From positions 1-55,549 of the forward strand of contig CADADE010000003.1 of assembly GCA_902786615.1 (NCBI GenBank): a stretch of DNA of 55,549 bases, written 5' to 3'. This DNA is from Oscillospiraceae bacterium (lineage in GTDB: Bacteria > Bacillota_A > Clostridia > Oscillospirales > Oscillospiraceae). The notes below the pieces were generated by a model, which worked only from the letters and a program-made list of their open reading frames with translations, made no database searches and had not been told where the DNA came from. The translations under genes were made by a program, and so were the position numbers. Position 1 is the first letter of the stretch. Each line of letters starts with the position of its first letter. Shown in pieces: positions 7,462-17,187 of the stretch.

Positions 7462-10400
7462 TCATTCTGCCCGACGCCCGACCAGCTTGCGCAGGGTCTC
7501 ATACAGGCGATCCGGCTCCACAGGCTTGGAGAGGTGCGCGTTCATGCCCGCCTGCACCGAGTTCTGTACATCCTCGTCAAAGGCGTTGGCCGTCATGGCG
7601 ATGATGGGGATCGTTTTGGCGTCGGGGCGATCGAGCGCGCGGATGGTAGAGGCGGCCGTGAGACCGTCCATCACCGGCATGCGCACGTCCATGAGAATCG
7701 CGTCATAATAGCCCGCCGCGTGTCCGGAGAACATGTCCACTGCGATCCGGCCGTTTTCGGCATGCTCCGCCTGGATGCCCTCCATATCCAGAAGATCCGT
7801 GAGGATTTCGGCGTTGAGGTCGACGTCTTCGGCCATCAGGACGCGAAGCCCCTCGAGAGAGACGATTTCTTCCGCCTTCGCCGGTTCCGCCTTTGCGCTG
7901 GATTCGGCAATGTCGCCGCGTTTGAGCAGAATGGAATGCAGCTCGTTCAGGAGGCTGTCGGTAAAGAGCGGCTTTGAGACGATGCCCGCCACGTTGAACT
8001 TCTTTGCCGGCTCCTGAATATCGTCCCAGCTGTAGCCCGTGAGAATGATCACGGAGGTCTGCCCCCGGTCGAATTTGCGTACGCACTCGGTCAGAGCGAG
8101 ACCGTCCATCCCGGGCATGTACATGTCCGTCATGAGGATCTGATAGGGCGTGCCATTGTCCCACATTGCGCGCAGGCGGGTGAGCGCTTCGGGCGCGTCG
8201 GAGGAGACGTCGGCCTCAATGCCGATGTCGTGCAGCACAAGGCGCGCATGCTCAAGCGCAACCTCGTCATTGTCCACGACCATGATACGCAGATCCTTCG
8301 GCAGACGCTCATGCTGCTCCTTGTTGAAGCCGCGCGCGGAGGGCTGGAGCGTCACCGTCACGGTGAAGGTGGAGCCGACGCCCTTTTCGCTCTCCACATG
8401 GATCTCGCCGTTCATCATCTCCACCAGGTTCTTGGTGATGGCCATGCCGAGACCTGTGCTGCCGTAGCGGTTGGCGGCGCCGGAATCCTCCTGGGAGAAG
8501 GTGTCGAAGATCTTCGGCAGAAAGTCCTTGCTCATGCCGATGCCGGTGTCCTTCATGGTGAAGCGCAGGGTGCAGCGATCTGCGGTGCGGGCGGTCTGCT
8601 CCACCGTAAAGGTGACGCTGCCGTCCGTGGGCGTAAACTTTACGGCGTTGCCGAGGATGTTGATAAGCACCTGCTTGAGCTTCATCGAGTCGCCGATGTA
8701 GTAGTCACAGACCTGGCCGATGATATTGCACTCGTAATGAAGGCCCTTGTCCTGGCACTGGCCGTTGATGATGACGTTGATCTGATCGAGAAAATCGCGG
8801 AAGGCGAATTCTTCGCTTTTCAGGACCATTCTGCCGGACTCGATGCGGCTCATGTCCAGAATATCATTGATCAGGCCGAGAAGATGCCGCGCGCTTGCGC
8901 CGATTTTTTCCAGATGCTCCCGCGTGTGCGGGGGGAGGTCCGGCTCCTTCAGGGCGATGTTGTCAAGGCCGATGATGGCGTTCATGGGCGTGCGGATCTC
9001 ATGGCTCATGTTGGACAGGAAGCTGGTCTTGGCGCGGCTGGATTCCTCGGCAACGGCCTTTTCCTGCTCCATCTGCTTTTCGCGCCTGTGAATCGTGGTA
9101 TAGATGTTCACAAGCGTCGCCACCGAGACGACCACGAAGAGGATCTGCACAAGGCTGTTTTCCCACAGCGCGTCGCTGACGCTCTCAAGCTGCCTGTCCA
9201 CGTATTCGTCCGCCTTGAGCTGATCGAGCGCGGTATGCTCGCCGTTCTCGGCAAGCTGCGTCTCATAATAATTGTGGATGTTGGTCACGGCCTGACGCGC
9301 GGTGGCGACGGAGCTCTGCCGCATCCAGACGAGGGAGGTGAAGAGCGTGAGCGAAAGCATGACAATCCACACGATGGTGGAGCGGCCCATGGAGCGCGTC
9401 TTGTCCCGCGCAAGCAGCATGCGGAAAACGATCAGCCCCAGCACGCTCCAGAGCGCGAGAATGAGGTACGACTCACGCGAGAGCGCCGACACGGACAGTA
9501 GATTCGGAATGAGATAATACAGCAGGAAGATCAGCGAGATCACAACGCCGGAGAAGCCCGTGGCCATGACAAGCCGATTGTTTGTCTTGCGCGCAAGCTT
9601 CAGCGCGCAGGCGGAGGTGTAGGCGTAGACGATGGCCGCGCCGACCGTGGTCACGTCTACGATCCAGCCGACGGCAGTCCGGCCGAAGAGCGGGATGAAC
9701 ACGGAGACCGCGAGGATCAGAAGCGTGGCGTTTCGCGGCATGCCGTTTTTGTCAAGCTCCGAGAAATGCCTGGGCATCATGCCGTCGCGCGCCATGGCGC
9801 ACAGCAGGCGGCTTGCCGCGATGGTGTTGCCGATCAGGCCGGTAATGACGCCGCCGAGCACGGTGAGCACCAGAACGGGCGTACCCACGGGCCCCATGGC
9901 CGTGCGCACGGCGTAGAAGGTGGGGGCGGCCTCGCTGACGTCCAGCGTGTCCTTCGCGGCAATGTATTCAGGCCAGCTTTCAAAGCCCGCCGGCAGGGTC
10001 GTCGCGGCGATGACGGCCAGCAGGGAATAGGCAAGCGCGCCCGTGAGCAGGGCGGCGCCCATGATGGGCAGCGCCTTTTTCAGCGAAAAGCGAAATTCCG
10101 GCGCGGAGTGGGAGATGGACTCGAAGCCCACAAAGGCCCAGGGGGACATGGCCACTATGGTCAGGACCCCGGCGAAGGGAGACCTGCCGGGCATGAAGGG
10201 CGGCGCGAGAGATTTGAGCCCTCCCTCCAGCCGGGAGAAAACGGACACGGAGCAGACCAGCACCCCGCCGAAGAGAAGAAGCGCCATCACGATCTGCGCG
10301 CTCACGGCGGCCCTGCCGTGCAGGCACAGGAGGCTGCAGACGACCAGCGCCCCGATGGCAAGCACCAGCTCCCCGAGGTAGATGTCAAAGCCGGCGATCT

Positions 10401-10806
10401 GATAGTGCAGACCGACCTGAAAGACGTTTCCCAGCAGGAAGCGGCCGATGAGCGGCAGGGCGGTGGCGTTTGCCCAGACGATGGCCACATAGGTCAAAAG
10501 CAGAAACCATGACGCCACAAAGCCATGGTCGGCGTCAAAGCTGTTTTTGACATAGCTGAACGCGCCGCCGGCGTCCGGCCAGGCGCGCAGCATATAGTGA
10601 TAGTTCACGCCCACAAGGAGCATGATGAGCGCGCCGACGGCAATGCCGATCACCGTACCCAGCGGGCCCGCGACCGGCAGAAAGCTGTTGCCGGGCATCA
10701 TGAAAGCGCCCCAGCCCACAGCACAGCCGAAAGACAGCGCCCAGGCGCCGAGCGGCGTTATACTGTGAGGCGAGCTCGCGCCTGCTTCCCTATGAATCGT
10801 ATCCAT
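7462..10806 (-). CDS. APC-type amino acid permease fused to a hybrid histidine kinase with two receivers
   Basis: A probable transceptor of 1114 residues. Residues 15-470 form a complete APC-superfamily permease with about 12 TM helices and the N-terminal GCAVGWGAFMMPGNS substrate loop. TM13 (about 478-495), a short external loop (496-553) and TM14 (554-571) follow. The kinase has HisKA with SHEIRTP (phosphoacceptor H602), an N box (NILGNAVKF), G boxes DTGIGM and GSTGLGM, then REC1 (acceptor D894 in TDMYMPGMDG) and REC2 (D1040 in MDVRMPVMDG). The start is the ATG at 10806, preceded by AAGAAGG; a TTG at 10818 abuts that site. It follows the HPt gene by 50 bp. CbrA-type kinases carry an SLC5 transporter in the same way, but this one uses the APC fold. 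The substrate is unknown. Confidence 0.93.
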   Translation of the reverse strand: MDTIHREAGASSPHSITPLGAWALSFGCAVGWGAFMMPGNSFLPVAGPLGTVIGIAVGALIMLLVGVNYHYMLRAWPDAGGAFSYVKNSFDADHGFVASWFLLLTYVAIVWANATALPLIGRFLLGNVFQVGLHYQIAGFDIYLGELVLAIGALVVCSLLCLHGRAAVSAQIVMALLLFGGVLVCSVSVFSRLEGGLKSLAPPFMPGRSPFAGVLTIVAMSPWAFVGFESISHSAPEFRFSLKKALPIMGAALLTGALAYSLLAVIAATTLPAGFESWPEYIAAKDTLDVSEAAPTFYAVRTAMGPVGTPVLVLTVLGGVITGLIGNTIAASRLLCAMARDGMMPRHFSELDKNGMPRNATLLILAVSVFIPLFGRTAVGWIVDVTTVGAAIVYAYTSACALKLARKTNNRLVMATGFSGVVISLIFLLYYLIPNLLSVSALSRESYLILALWSVLGLIVFRMLLARDKTRSMGRSTIVWIVMLSLTLFTSLVWMRQSSVATARQAVTNIHNYYETQLAENGEHTALDQLKADEYVDRQLESVSDALWENSLVQILFVVVSVATLVNIYTTIHRREKQMEQEKAVAEESSRAKTSFLSNMSHEIRTPMNAIIGLDNIALKEPDLPPHTREHLEKIGASARHLLGLINDILDMSRIESGRMVLKSEEFAFRDFLDQINVIINGQCQDKGLHYECNIIGQVCDYYIGDSMKLKQVLINILGNAVKFTPTDGSVTFTVEQTARTADRCTLRFTMKDTGIGMSKDFLPKIFDTFSQEDSGAANRYGSTGLGMAITKNLVEMMNGEIHVESEKGVGSTFTVTVTLQPSARGFNKEQHERLPKDLRIMVVDNDEVALEHARLVLHDIGIEADVSSDAPEALTRLRAMWDNGTPYQILMTDMYMPGMDGLALTECVRKFDRGQTSVIILTGYSWDDIQEPAKKFNVAGIVSKPLFTDSLLNELHSILLKRGDIAESSAKAEPAKAEEIVSLEGLRVLMAEDVDLNAEILTDLLDMEGIQAEHAENGRIAVDMFSGHAAGYYDAILMDVRMPVMDGLTAASTIRALDRPDAKTIPIIAMTANAFDEDVQNSVQAGMNAHLSKPVEPDRLYETLRKLVGRRAE

Positions 10807-10856
10807 TCCGTGAATCAACCTTCTTATCTGAAACTGTCAAAAACAGAAAAGTAAGC

Positions 10857-11225
10857 TCAGCCCTGTGCGTACTGCTCGATCCCGGCGACGGTGCGCTTGT
10901 ACATGGCGTCAATGTCGGCGAGCATGGCCTTGATCTCTTCGTCGCTGTGCTTTCTCTGATTGCCGGGGCGGAATTCCTCCGTAATGAGACCGACAGCCTC
11001 GGAAAGCTTGTCAAAGCCCATGTTGGCGCATACGCCCTTCATGGCGTGGGCGCTCTCAAAAAGCCGGGTGGGATCCATACTCTCGCCCGCCGCCATCAGG
11101 GTGTCGTTCAGGCCGCCGGCGGGGAATTTGCGCACATAGCGGTCGATCAGCTTATCCATTCTCATAATCTGTACAGCGTGGTCATAGTTGCCGTCAACCA
11201 GGGCGTAGAGTTCCTGCAGTGTCAT
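10857..11225 (-). CDS. Free-standing HPt phosphotransfer protein
   Basis: A 122-residue histidine phosphotransfer protein that shuttles phosphate between receiver domains. The four-helix bundle has the signature FESAHAMKGVCANMGF, placing the phosphoacceptor at H60 with the usual K63 and G64. Its ATG overlaps the stop of the upstream REC-GGDEF-EAL gene by 4 nt (ATGA), so the two are translationally coupled. It lies between that regulator and a hybrid kinase, which makes it the likely hub linking both kinases of the cluster. The sequence does not show which receivers it serves. Confidence 0.9.
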   Translation of the reverse strand: MTLQELYALVDGNYDHAVQIMRMDKLIDRYVRKFPAGGLNDTLMAAGESMDPTRLFESAHAMKGVCANMGFDKLSEAVGLITEEFRPGNQRKHSDEEIKAMLADIDAMYKRTVAGIEQYAQG

Positions 11226-12925
11226 GATAGTCTCTCCTTTTTCGCTTCAATTTCTTTTTCAATCAGTTTTTCAAAATCCGCCGCCGGGAGCGGGCGGGAA
11301 AAGTAGTAACCCTGTACGTAGTCGCAATCGGCGTTCCGCAGCAGCTGGAGCTGGTGCTCGGTCTCCACGCCCTCGGCCACAACGGGGACCTTGAGATAAC
11401 GGGCGATGTCCAGGATCAGCTCCACCAGGCGGAAGTCGCGGTCGTCCTTTTCTACGTTCTGGATAAAATTCATATCCATTTTCAGCACGTCGATGGGCAG
11501 CTTCGAGATGGTGTTGAGCGAGGAGTAGCCGGAGCCGAAGTCATCCATCTCAATCTCAAAGCCGAGGTTTCGAAGCTGTTGGATGACGGAGACAAGCTGC
11601 TCGGCGTCGTCCGTGTAGGCAGACTCGGTCACCTCCAGCTTAAAGTCCTTCATGGAAAGACCGTTTTCCTCCATCAGCTTCAAAAGCTCTTTCTCGAGGC
11701 CGGGATCAAAGACCTCCGTGCGTGAGAGGTTGACGGACACGGCCACGGTCACGCCGTATTCTTCACGCCAGGCGGCGACCTGCCGGGCCGCCTCCTCCCA
11801 GACGTAGCGATCCACCATGTGGATGAGGCCGTTTTTTTCGAAGAGCGGGATGAAATCCCCGGGGCTGATGAAGCCAAGCTCGGGGTGGACCCAGCGCACC
11901 AGCGCCTCGGCGCTGTTCAGGCGCGGGGGGTTGCACTGAATATCATATTTGGGCTGATAATAGACATGAAACTGCCGCTCCTCCACAGCCTGGCGCAGAT
12001 CGTTGAGAAGGCGCTGGGAGTAGATCTCCCGTTTATACATGTCCTCGTTGTAGATCATCAGGTGGGTCTTGTAGCTGCCGCGCACCAGGTTGCAGGCCGT
12101 GCGCGCCCGGTCAAAGAGCATGACGAGGGATACGTTCTCACTGCCGGGGCATACGCCCATGCGCAGCCGGACGGAGACGCGCGGGGACAGCTCGTTCACC
12201 CTGCGCTGGAAGAACTGGAGCACCGCGTGGTAATCCTCACAGTGCAGGCAGTAGATATCAAAGCGGTCGGCGTCCTCGCGGCAGGCGATCCCCTCCGTCC
12301 CGCGCAGAAACTCCTTGATGGCGTCGCTGAGGGCGCGCAGCGCGCTGTCGCCGAATTCGCGGCCGTTCAGGTCGTTGACGGAGTGAAAGCGCTCAAAATT
12401 GATGACCACGGCGTCCATGGTCCATTGCGGATGATAGCGCTTGATCTGATCGGCATACTCAAAGAAGAAGCCCCAGTTATAAAGCCCTGTCAGCGGGTCG
12501 CGCTCGGCTGCGCGGATGAGGCGGCGGCCCTCGCTCAGTTCGATGATCCTGGCGACGCGGGCCAGAATGATCTCGTGCATGTCAAAGGGCTTGGTGATGA
12601 AATCCGCCGCGCCGAGCTGCAGGGCGCGCAGCTCCGCGTCCTTCTCGGCGGTGAGCACGATGACGGGGATGCGGCGCAGCTGCTCGTCCGCCCGCATGCG
12701 CGAAAGCACCTCAAATCCGTCCATCACCGGCATCATCAAATCGAGCAGCACAATGGAGAGGCTTTTCACATGCTCCCGGATAACGTCCAGCGCCTCCGCC
12801 CCGTTTTCGGCGTAGAGCACGTCGTAATCGTTCTCCAGAATCATGCCCAGAATATCACGGTTGAGCTCCTGATCCTCCACCACCAGCACCTGGCGGCGGA
12901 GCTGGATATGTTCCGACTGAATCAT
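11222..12925 (-). CDS. Response regulator REC-GGDEF(degenerate)-EAL, c-di-GMP phosphodiesterase
   Basis: Predicted to degrade c-di-GMP under phosphorelay control. In 567 residues: REC (11-125) with phosphoacceptor D62 in LLDLMMPVMDG; a GGDEF-like domain (about 150-300) in which the catalytic motif is replaced by DADRF, so cyclase activity is unlikely; and an EAL domain (about 315-560) with the catalytic set visible (EALVRW, VSVNLSR, LEVTES, DDFGSGYSSLN, LKMD, AEGVET, YVQGYYFS). The ATG at 12925 is preceded by AGGAGG; the longer frame to 13009 would overlap the upstream kinase. The HPt gene overlaps its stop and the kinase lies 44 bp upstream. The degenerate GGDEF may act as a GTP-sensing regulatory domain, as known in some EAL proteins; that is inference. 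Confidence 0.93.
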   Translation of the reverse strand: MIQSEHIQLRRQVLVVEDQELNRDILGMILENDYDVLYAENGAEALDVIREHVKSLSIVLLDLMMPVMDGFEVLSRMRADEQLRRIPVIVLTAEKDAELRALQLGAADFITKPFDMHEIILARVARIIELSEGRRLIRAAERDPLTGLYNWGFFFEYADQIKRYHPQWTMDAVVINFERFHSVNDLNGREFGDSALRALSDAIKEFLRGTEGIACREDADRFDIYCLHCEDYHAVLQFFQRRVNELSPRVSVRLRMGVCPGSENVSLVMLFDRARTACNLVRGSYKTHLMIYNEDMYKREIYSQRLLNDLRQAVEERQFHVYYQPKYDIQCNPPRLNSAEALVRWVHPELGFISPGDFIPLFEKNGLIHMVDRYVWEEAARQVAAWREEYGVTVAVSVNLSRTEVFDPGLEKELLKLMEENGLSMKDFKLEVTESAYTDDAEQLVSVIQQLRNLGFEIEMDDFGSGYSSLNTISKLPIDVLKMDMNFIQNVEKDDRDFRLVELILDIARYLKVPVVAEGVETEHQLQLLRNADCDYVQGYYFSRPLPAADFEKLIEKEIEAKKERLS

Positions 12926-12969
12926 TCTATTCCTCCTGAGAAGGCGACAGCCCTCTCTGCAAGTCATAA

Positions 12970-14451
<1,482 letters not shown>

Positions 14452-14510
14452 GGGGCATTCTCCATTGCATGACCAAAATGAACAAGAAGCCTATAAAAAT
14501 TCTATCCTAC

Positions 14511-14539
14511 AGTATAAAATAGAAAGGGGAAAAGTGCAA
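14511..14539 (-). promoter_or_regulatory. Predicted promoter of the signalling cluster
   Basis: Minus strand TTGCAC (14534-14539), 17-bp spacer, TATACT (14511-14516), about 60 bp before the kinase ATG. The -35 is a weak match. Confidence 0.5.
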
Positions 14540-14588
14540 GGCTTTTTTCCTGAAACTGCCGTATAAATACGGTTCCCCGATCAAAAGC

Positions 14589-14630
14589 AGCAGCCCCGCC
14601 AGACGTCTGAAAACGCCTGTCGGGGCTGCT
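14589..14630 (-). terminator. Terminator after metA
   Basis: AGCAGCCCCG (14589-14598) pairs exactly with CGGGGCTGCT (14621-14630). On the minus strand the stem starts just beyond the metA stop and is followed by GCTTTTG. Confidence 0.75.
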
Positions 14631-14632
14631 TT

Positions 14633-15559
14633 TTACCGCAGCGGCTCGATGGTTTCAATGTCGTAGGGGGTAGACTGGTAGACAAAGTAGTTGAGCCAGT
14701 TCATGTACAGGAGATTGGCGTGGCTGCGCCAGGTGACCATGGGCGCCTTTTGGGGATCGTCGTCCTGGAAATAGTTCTCCGGGATATGGGGGTCAAGGCC
14801 CTGGCTCAGATCGCGCAGGTACTCGTTCTTGAGCGTGTCCGCGTCATATTCGGAGTGGCCCGTGATGAAGATCTGCCGCCCGCCCTCCGTCGCGGCGGCG
14901 TAGAGCCCCGCCTTCTCGGACACGGCGAGGATCTTGAGCTTGTCGCAGGCCATCACATCCTCCAGCGCGACCGTGGTGTTGCGGGAGTGGGGGACCATGA
15001 AGCAGTCGTCAAAGCCGCGCATCAGCATGGACGAGCGGCGCACCACCCAATGCGGGTACACGCCCGAGAGCTTCTCCGGCAGGGCAATCTTCTGAATCCC
15101 GTAGTGGTAATAGAGAGCCGCCTGCGCCGCCCAGCAGATGTGAAAGGTGCTGTGCACATGGGTCTTTGTCCACTCCATAATCGTGCAGAGCTCCTGCCAG
15201 TAATCCACCTGCTCAAAGGACATCTTCTCCACCGGCGCGCCGGTGATGACCATTCCGTCAAAGTAGCGGTCCTTCACATGGTCAAAATCCGTGTAGAATT
15301 TCAGCATATGCTCCGGCGCGGTGTTGCGCCCGACATAGCTGCTGGTCTGCATCAGCTCCAGCTCCACCTGCAAAGGGGTATTGCTCAAAAGCCTTGACAG
15401 CTGCGTCTCGGTGGCGATCTTCGTCGGCATCAGGTTCAAAAGCAGCACCTGCAGCGGGCGGATGTCCTGGGTCATGGCCCGCCTCTCCGTCATGACGAAG
15501 ATGTTCTCGCTCTCAAGCACCTGGGTCGCCGGGAGCTGATTGGGTATCTTGATCGGCAT
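14633..15559 (-). CDS. metA: Homoserine O-acetyltransferase (MetA family)
   Basis: Activates homoserine for methionine synthesis. Residue numbering matches the known MetA enzymes exactly: catalytic C142 (in FHICWAAQ), H235 and E237 (in TGHSEYD). Residue 111, in TGAPVEKM, is Glu. In this family Glu at 111 goes with acetyl-CoA use and Gly with succinyl-CoA, so acetylation is predicted despite the common name homoserine O-succinyltransferase. The ATG at 15559 (MPIKIPNQLPA) has AGGAGG upstream; the frame extends 14 codons further without a ribosome site. The length of 308 residues is normal. It lies 56 bp after metY, which uses its product, and a terminator follows. Confidence 0.96.
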   Translation of the reverse strand: MPIKIPNQLPATQVLESENIFVMTERRAMTQDIRPLQVLLLNLMPTKIATETQLSRLLSNTPLQVELELMQTSSYVGRNTAPEHMLKFYTDFDHVKDRYFDGMVITGAPVEKMSFEQVDYWQELCTIMEWTKTHVHSTFHICWAAQAALYYHYGIQKIALPEKLSGVYPHWVVRRSSMLMRGFDDCFMVPHSRNTTVALEDVMACDKLKILAVSEKAGLYAAATEGGRQIFITGHSEYDADTLKNEYLRDLSQGLDPHIPENYFQDDDPQKAPMVTWRSHANLLYMNWLNYFVYQSTPYDIETIEPLR

Positions 15560-15615
15560 TTTGTGCCTCCTGGATGTTTGCGATGAAAGCGGCGCTTCCA
15601 TCGCAAAAAATGAAT

Positions 15616-16884
15616 TTAGGAAAGAGCGTTGTCGATGTCGGCGATGAGGTCCGCCGCGTCCTCCAGGCCGCAGGAGTAGCGGATCAGATCCGGGGAAACC
15701 CCGGCGGCGGCAAGCTCCGCGTCCGACATCTGGCGGTGGGTGCTGCTCGCGGGATGGAGGGTGCAGGTCCTGGCGTCGGCCACATGGGTTTCGATGGCGG
15801 CGATCCGCAGCCGACCCATGAAGCGCTCCGCCGCGGCGCGCCCGCCCTTGACGCCGAAGCTCACCACGCCGCAGGTGCCGTTCGGCATGTATTTGCGCGC
15901 AAGCTCATAATAGCGGTCGCCTTCCAGACCGGGGTAGGTCACCCACGCGACGCGGGGATCGTTTTTCAGAAACTGCGCGACCTTCAGGCCGTTTTCACAG
16001 TGGCGTGCCATGCGCACATGCAGGCTCTCAAGACCGAGGTTCAGATAAAAGGCGTTCTGCGGGGACTGGATGGAGCCAAAGTCGCGCATGAGCTGGGCCG
16101 TGGCCTTGGTGATGAAAGCGCCGCCGAGACCAAAGCGCTCGGTATAGGTCACGCCGTGATAGCTCTCATCCGGGGTGCAAAGCCCGGCAAAGCGCTCGGG
16201 GTACTTCGTCCAGTCGAATTTGCCGCTGTCCACGATCGCGCCGCCGACGCTCACGCCGTGCCCGTCGATATACTTGGTGGTGGAGTGGGTCACAATGTCC
16301 GCGCCCCACTCGAAGGGACGGCAGTTGACGGGCGTGGCGAAGGTATTGTCCACGATGAGCGGGACGCCATGCGCATGAGCAGCCTTTGCAAAGCGCTCAA
16401 TATCCAGTACGGTCAGGGCCGGGTTTGCGATGGTCTCGCCGAAGACGGCCTTGGTGTTGGGGCGGAAAGCGGCCTCCAGCTCCTCGTCCGTGCAGTCGGG
16501 GGAGACAAAGGTGAAGTCAATGCCCATGCGCTTCATGGTCACGGCAAAGAGATTATAGGTGCCGCCGTAGATGCTGGAGCTGGAGACGACATGGTCCCCG
16601 CAGGAGGCAATATTGAAAACGGAATAGAAGTTTGCCGCCTGGCCGGAGCTTGTGAGCATGCCGGCCGTGCCCCCCTCCAGCGCCGCGATCTTGGCGGCGA
16701 CGTAGTCGTTGGTGGGGTTTTGCAGACGGGTATAGAAATAACCGCTGGCCTCCAGGTCAAAGAGCTTTCCCATCTCGGCGCTGGTGGCGTATTTGAAGGT
16801 CGTACTCTGTACGATCGGGATCTGGCGCGGCTCGCCGTTTCCGGGCGTATAGCCGCCCTGGACGCATGTGGTGCCGATACTCAT
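15616..16884 (-). CDS. metY: O-acetylhomoserine sulfhydrylase (MetY)
   Basis: PLP enzyme that makes homocysteine from O-acetylhomoserine and sulfide. The 422-residue length is typical of MetY rather than of cystathionine gamma-synthase (about 380). The PLP lysine is K204 in HSTTKYIDGHG. Other family segments are TSSGQAANFYS, SSSIYGGTYNLF, VDNTFATP and the C-terminal SCGLEDAADLIADI. The ATG at 16884 is preceded by GGAAGGGA. It is the first gene of the metY-metA operon under a near-consensus promoter, with a small hairpin in the leader. No SAM-I (S-box) riboswitch is evident, so control may be by a repressor. Confidence 0.95.
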   Translation of the reverse strand: MSIGTTCVQGGYTPGNGEPRQIPIVQSTTFKYATSAEMGKLFDLEASGYFYTRLQNPTNDYVAAKIAALEGGTAGMLTSSGQAANFYSVFNIASCGDHVVSSSSIYGGTYNLFAVTMKRMGIDFTFVSPDCTDEELEAAFRPNTKAVFGETIANPALTVLDIERFAKAAHAHGVPLIVDNTFATPVNCRPFEWGADIVTHSTTKYIDGHGVSVGGAIVDSGKFDWTKYPERFAGLCTPDESYHGVTYTERFGLGGAFITKATAQLMRDFGSIQSPQNAFYLNLGLESLHVRMARHCENGLKVAQFLKNDPRVAWVTYPGLEGDRYYELARKYMPNGTCGVVSFGVKGGRAAAERFMGRLRIAAIETHVADARTCTLHPASSTHRQMSDAELAAAGVSPDLIRYSCGLEDAADLIADIDNALS

Positions 16885-16903
16885 GGTTCATTCATCCCTT
16901 CCG

Positions 16904-16931
16904 CATGCGCTCGCATGACAGAGAGCGCATG
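16904..16931 (-). promoter_or_regulatory. Inverted repeat in the metY leader
   Basis: CATGCGCTC (16904-16912) and GAGCGCATG (16923-16931) are exact 9-bp inverted repeats with a 10-nt loop, lying between the predicted start of transcription and the ribosome site. It could be a repressor operator or an RNA hairpin. There is no T-run. Confidence 0.5.
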
Positions 16932-16951
16932 ATCAATTGATACTGTCAGAG

Positions 16952-16980
16952 ATTTTAGCAATTTAACGCGCTGTTGTCAA
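16952..16980 (-). promoter_or_regulatory. metY-metA promoter
   Basis: Minus strand TTGACA (16975-16980), 17-bp spacer, TAAAAT (16952-16957): a near-consensus sigma-A promoter. Confidence 0.8.
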
Positions 16981-17132
16981 TGCGCAGGCGCCGACCAAAA
17001 TGAATAACTACGCGCTTTTGTTGAAAAGCGATCAAAACCGGACGGAATGGTCAAAACAAAATGTCAGCATTGCAGAAAGTGCCGCAAAATCCGATTTTCA
17101 ATAAAATTAGTCTACAAAAAGGAAAAAGACTA

Positions 17133-17141
17133 TGATATAAT
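17133..17141 (+). promoter_or_regulatory. Extended -10 promoter of the HD-GYP gene
   Basis: TGATATAAT is an extended -10 (TGnTATAAT) about 47 bp before the ATG at 17188. No good -35 is seen. The region 16885-17187 otherwise holds only the divergent metY control region. Confidence 0.6.
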
Positions 17142-17187
17142 AAAAAAGATTATGCGATCCGGAAGGATCTGGAAGGATAAAAATGCT

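Noticed and set aside
16885..17187. SAM-I or SAM-II riboswitch upstream of metY
   Set aside because: The leader from the predicted promoter to the ATG is too short and lacks the conserved junction sequences.
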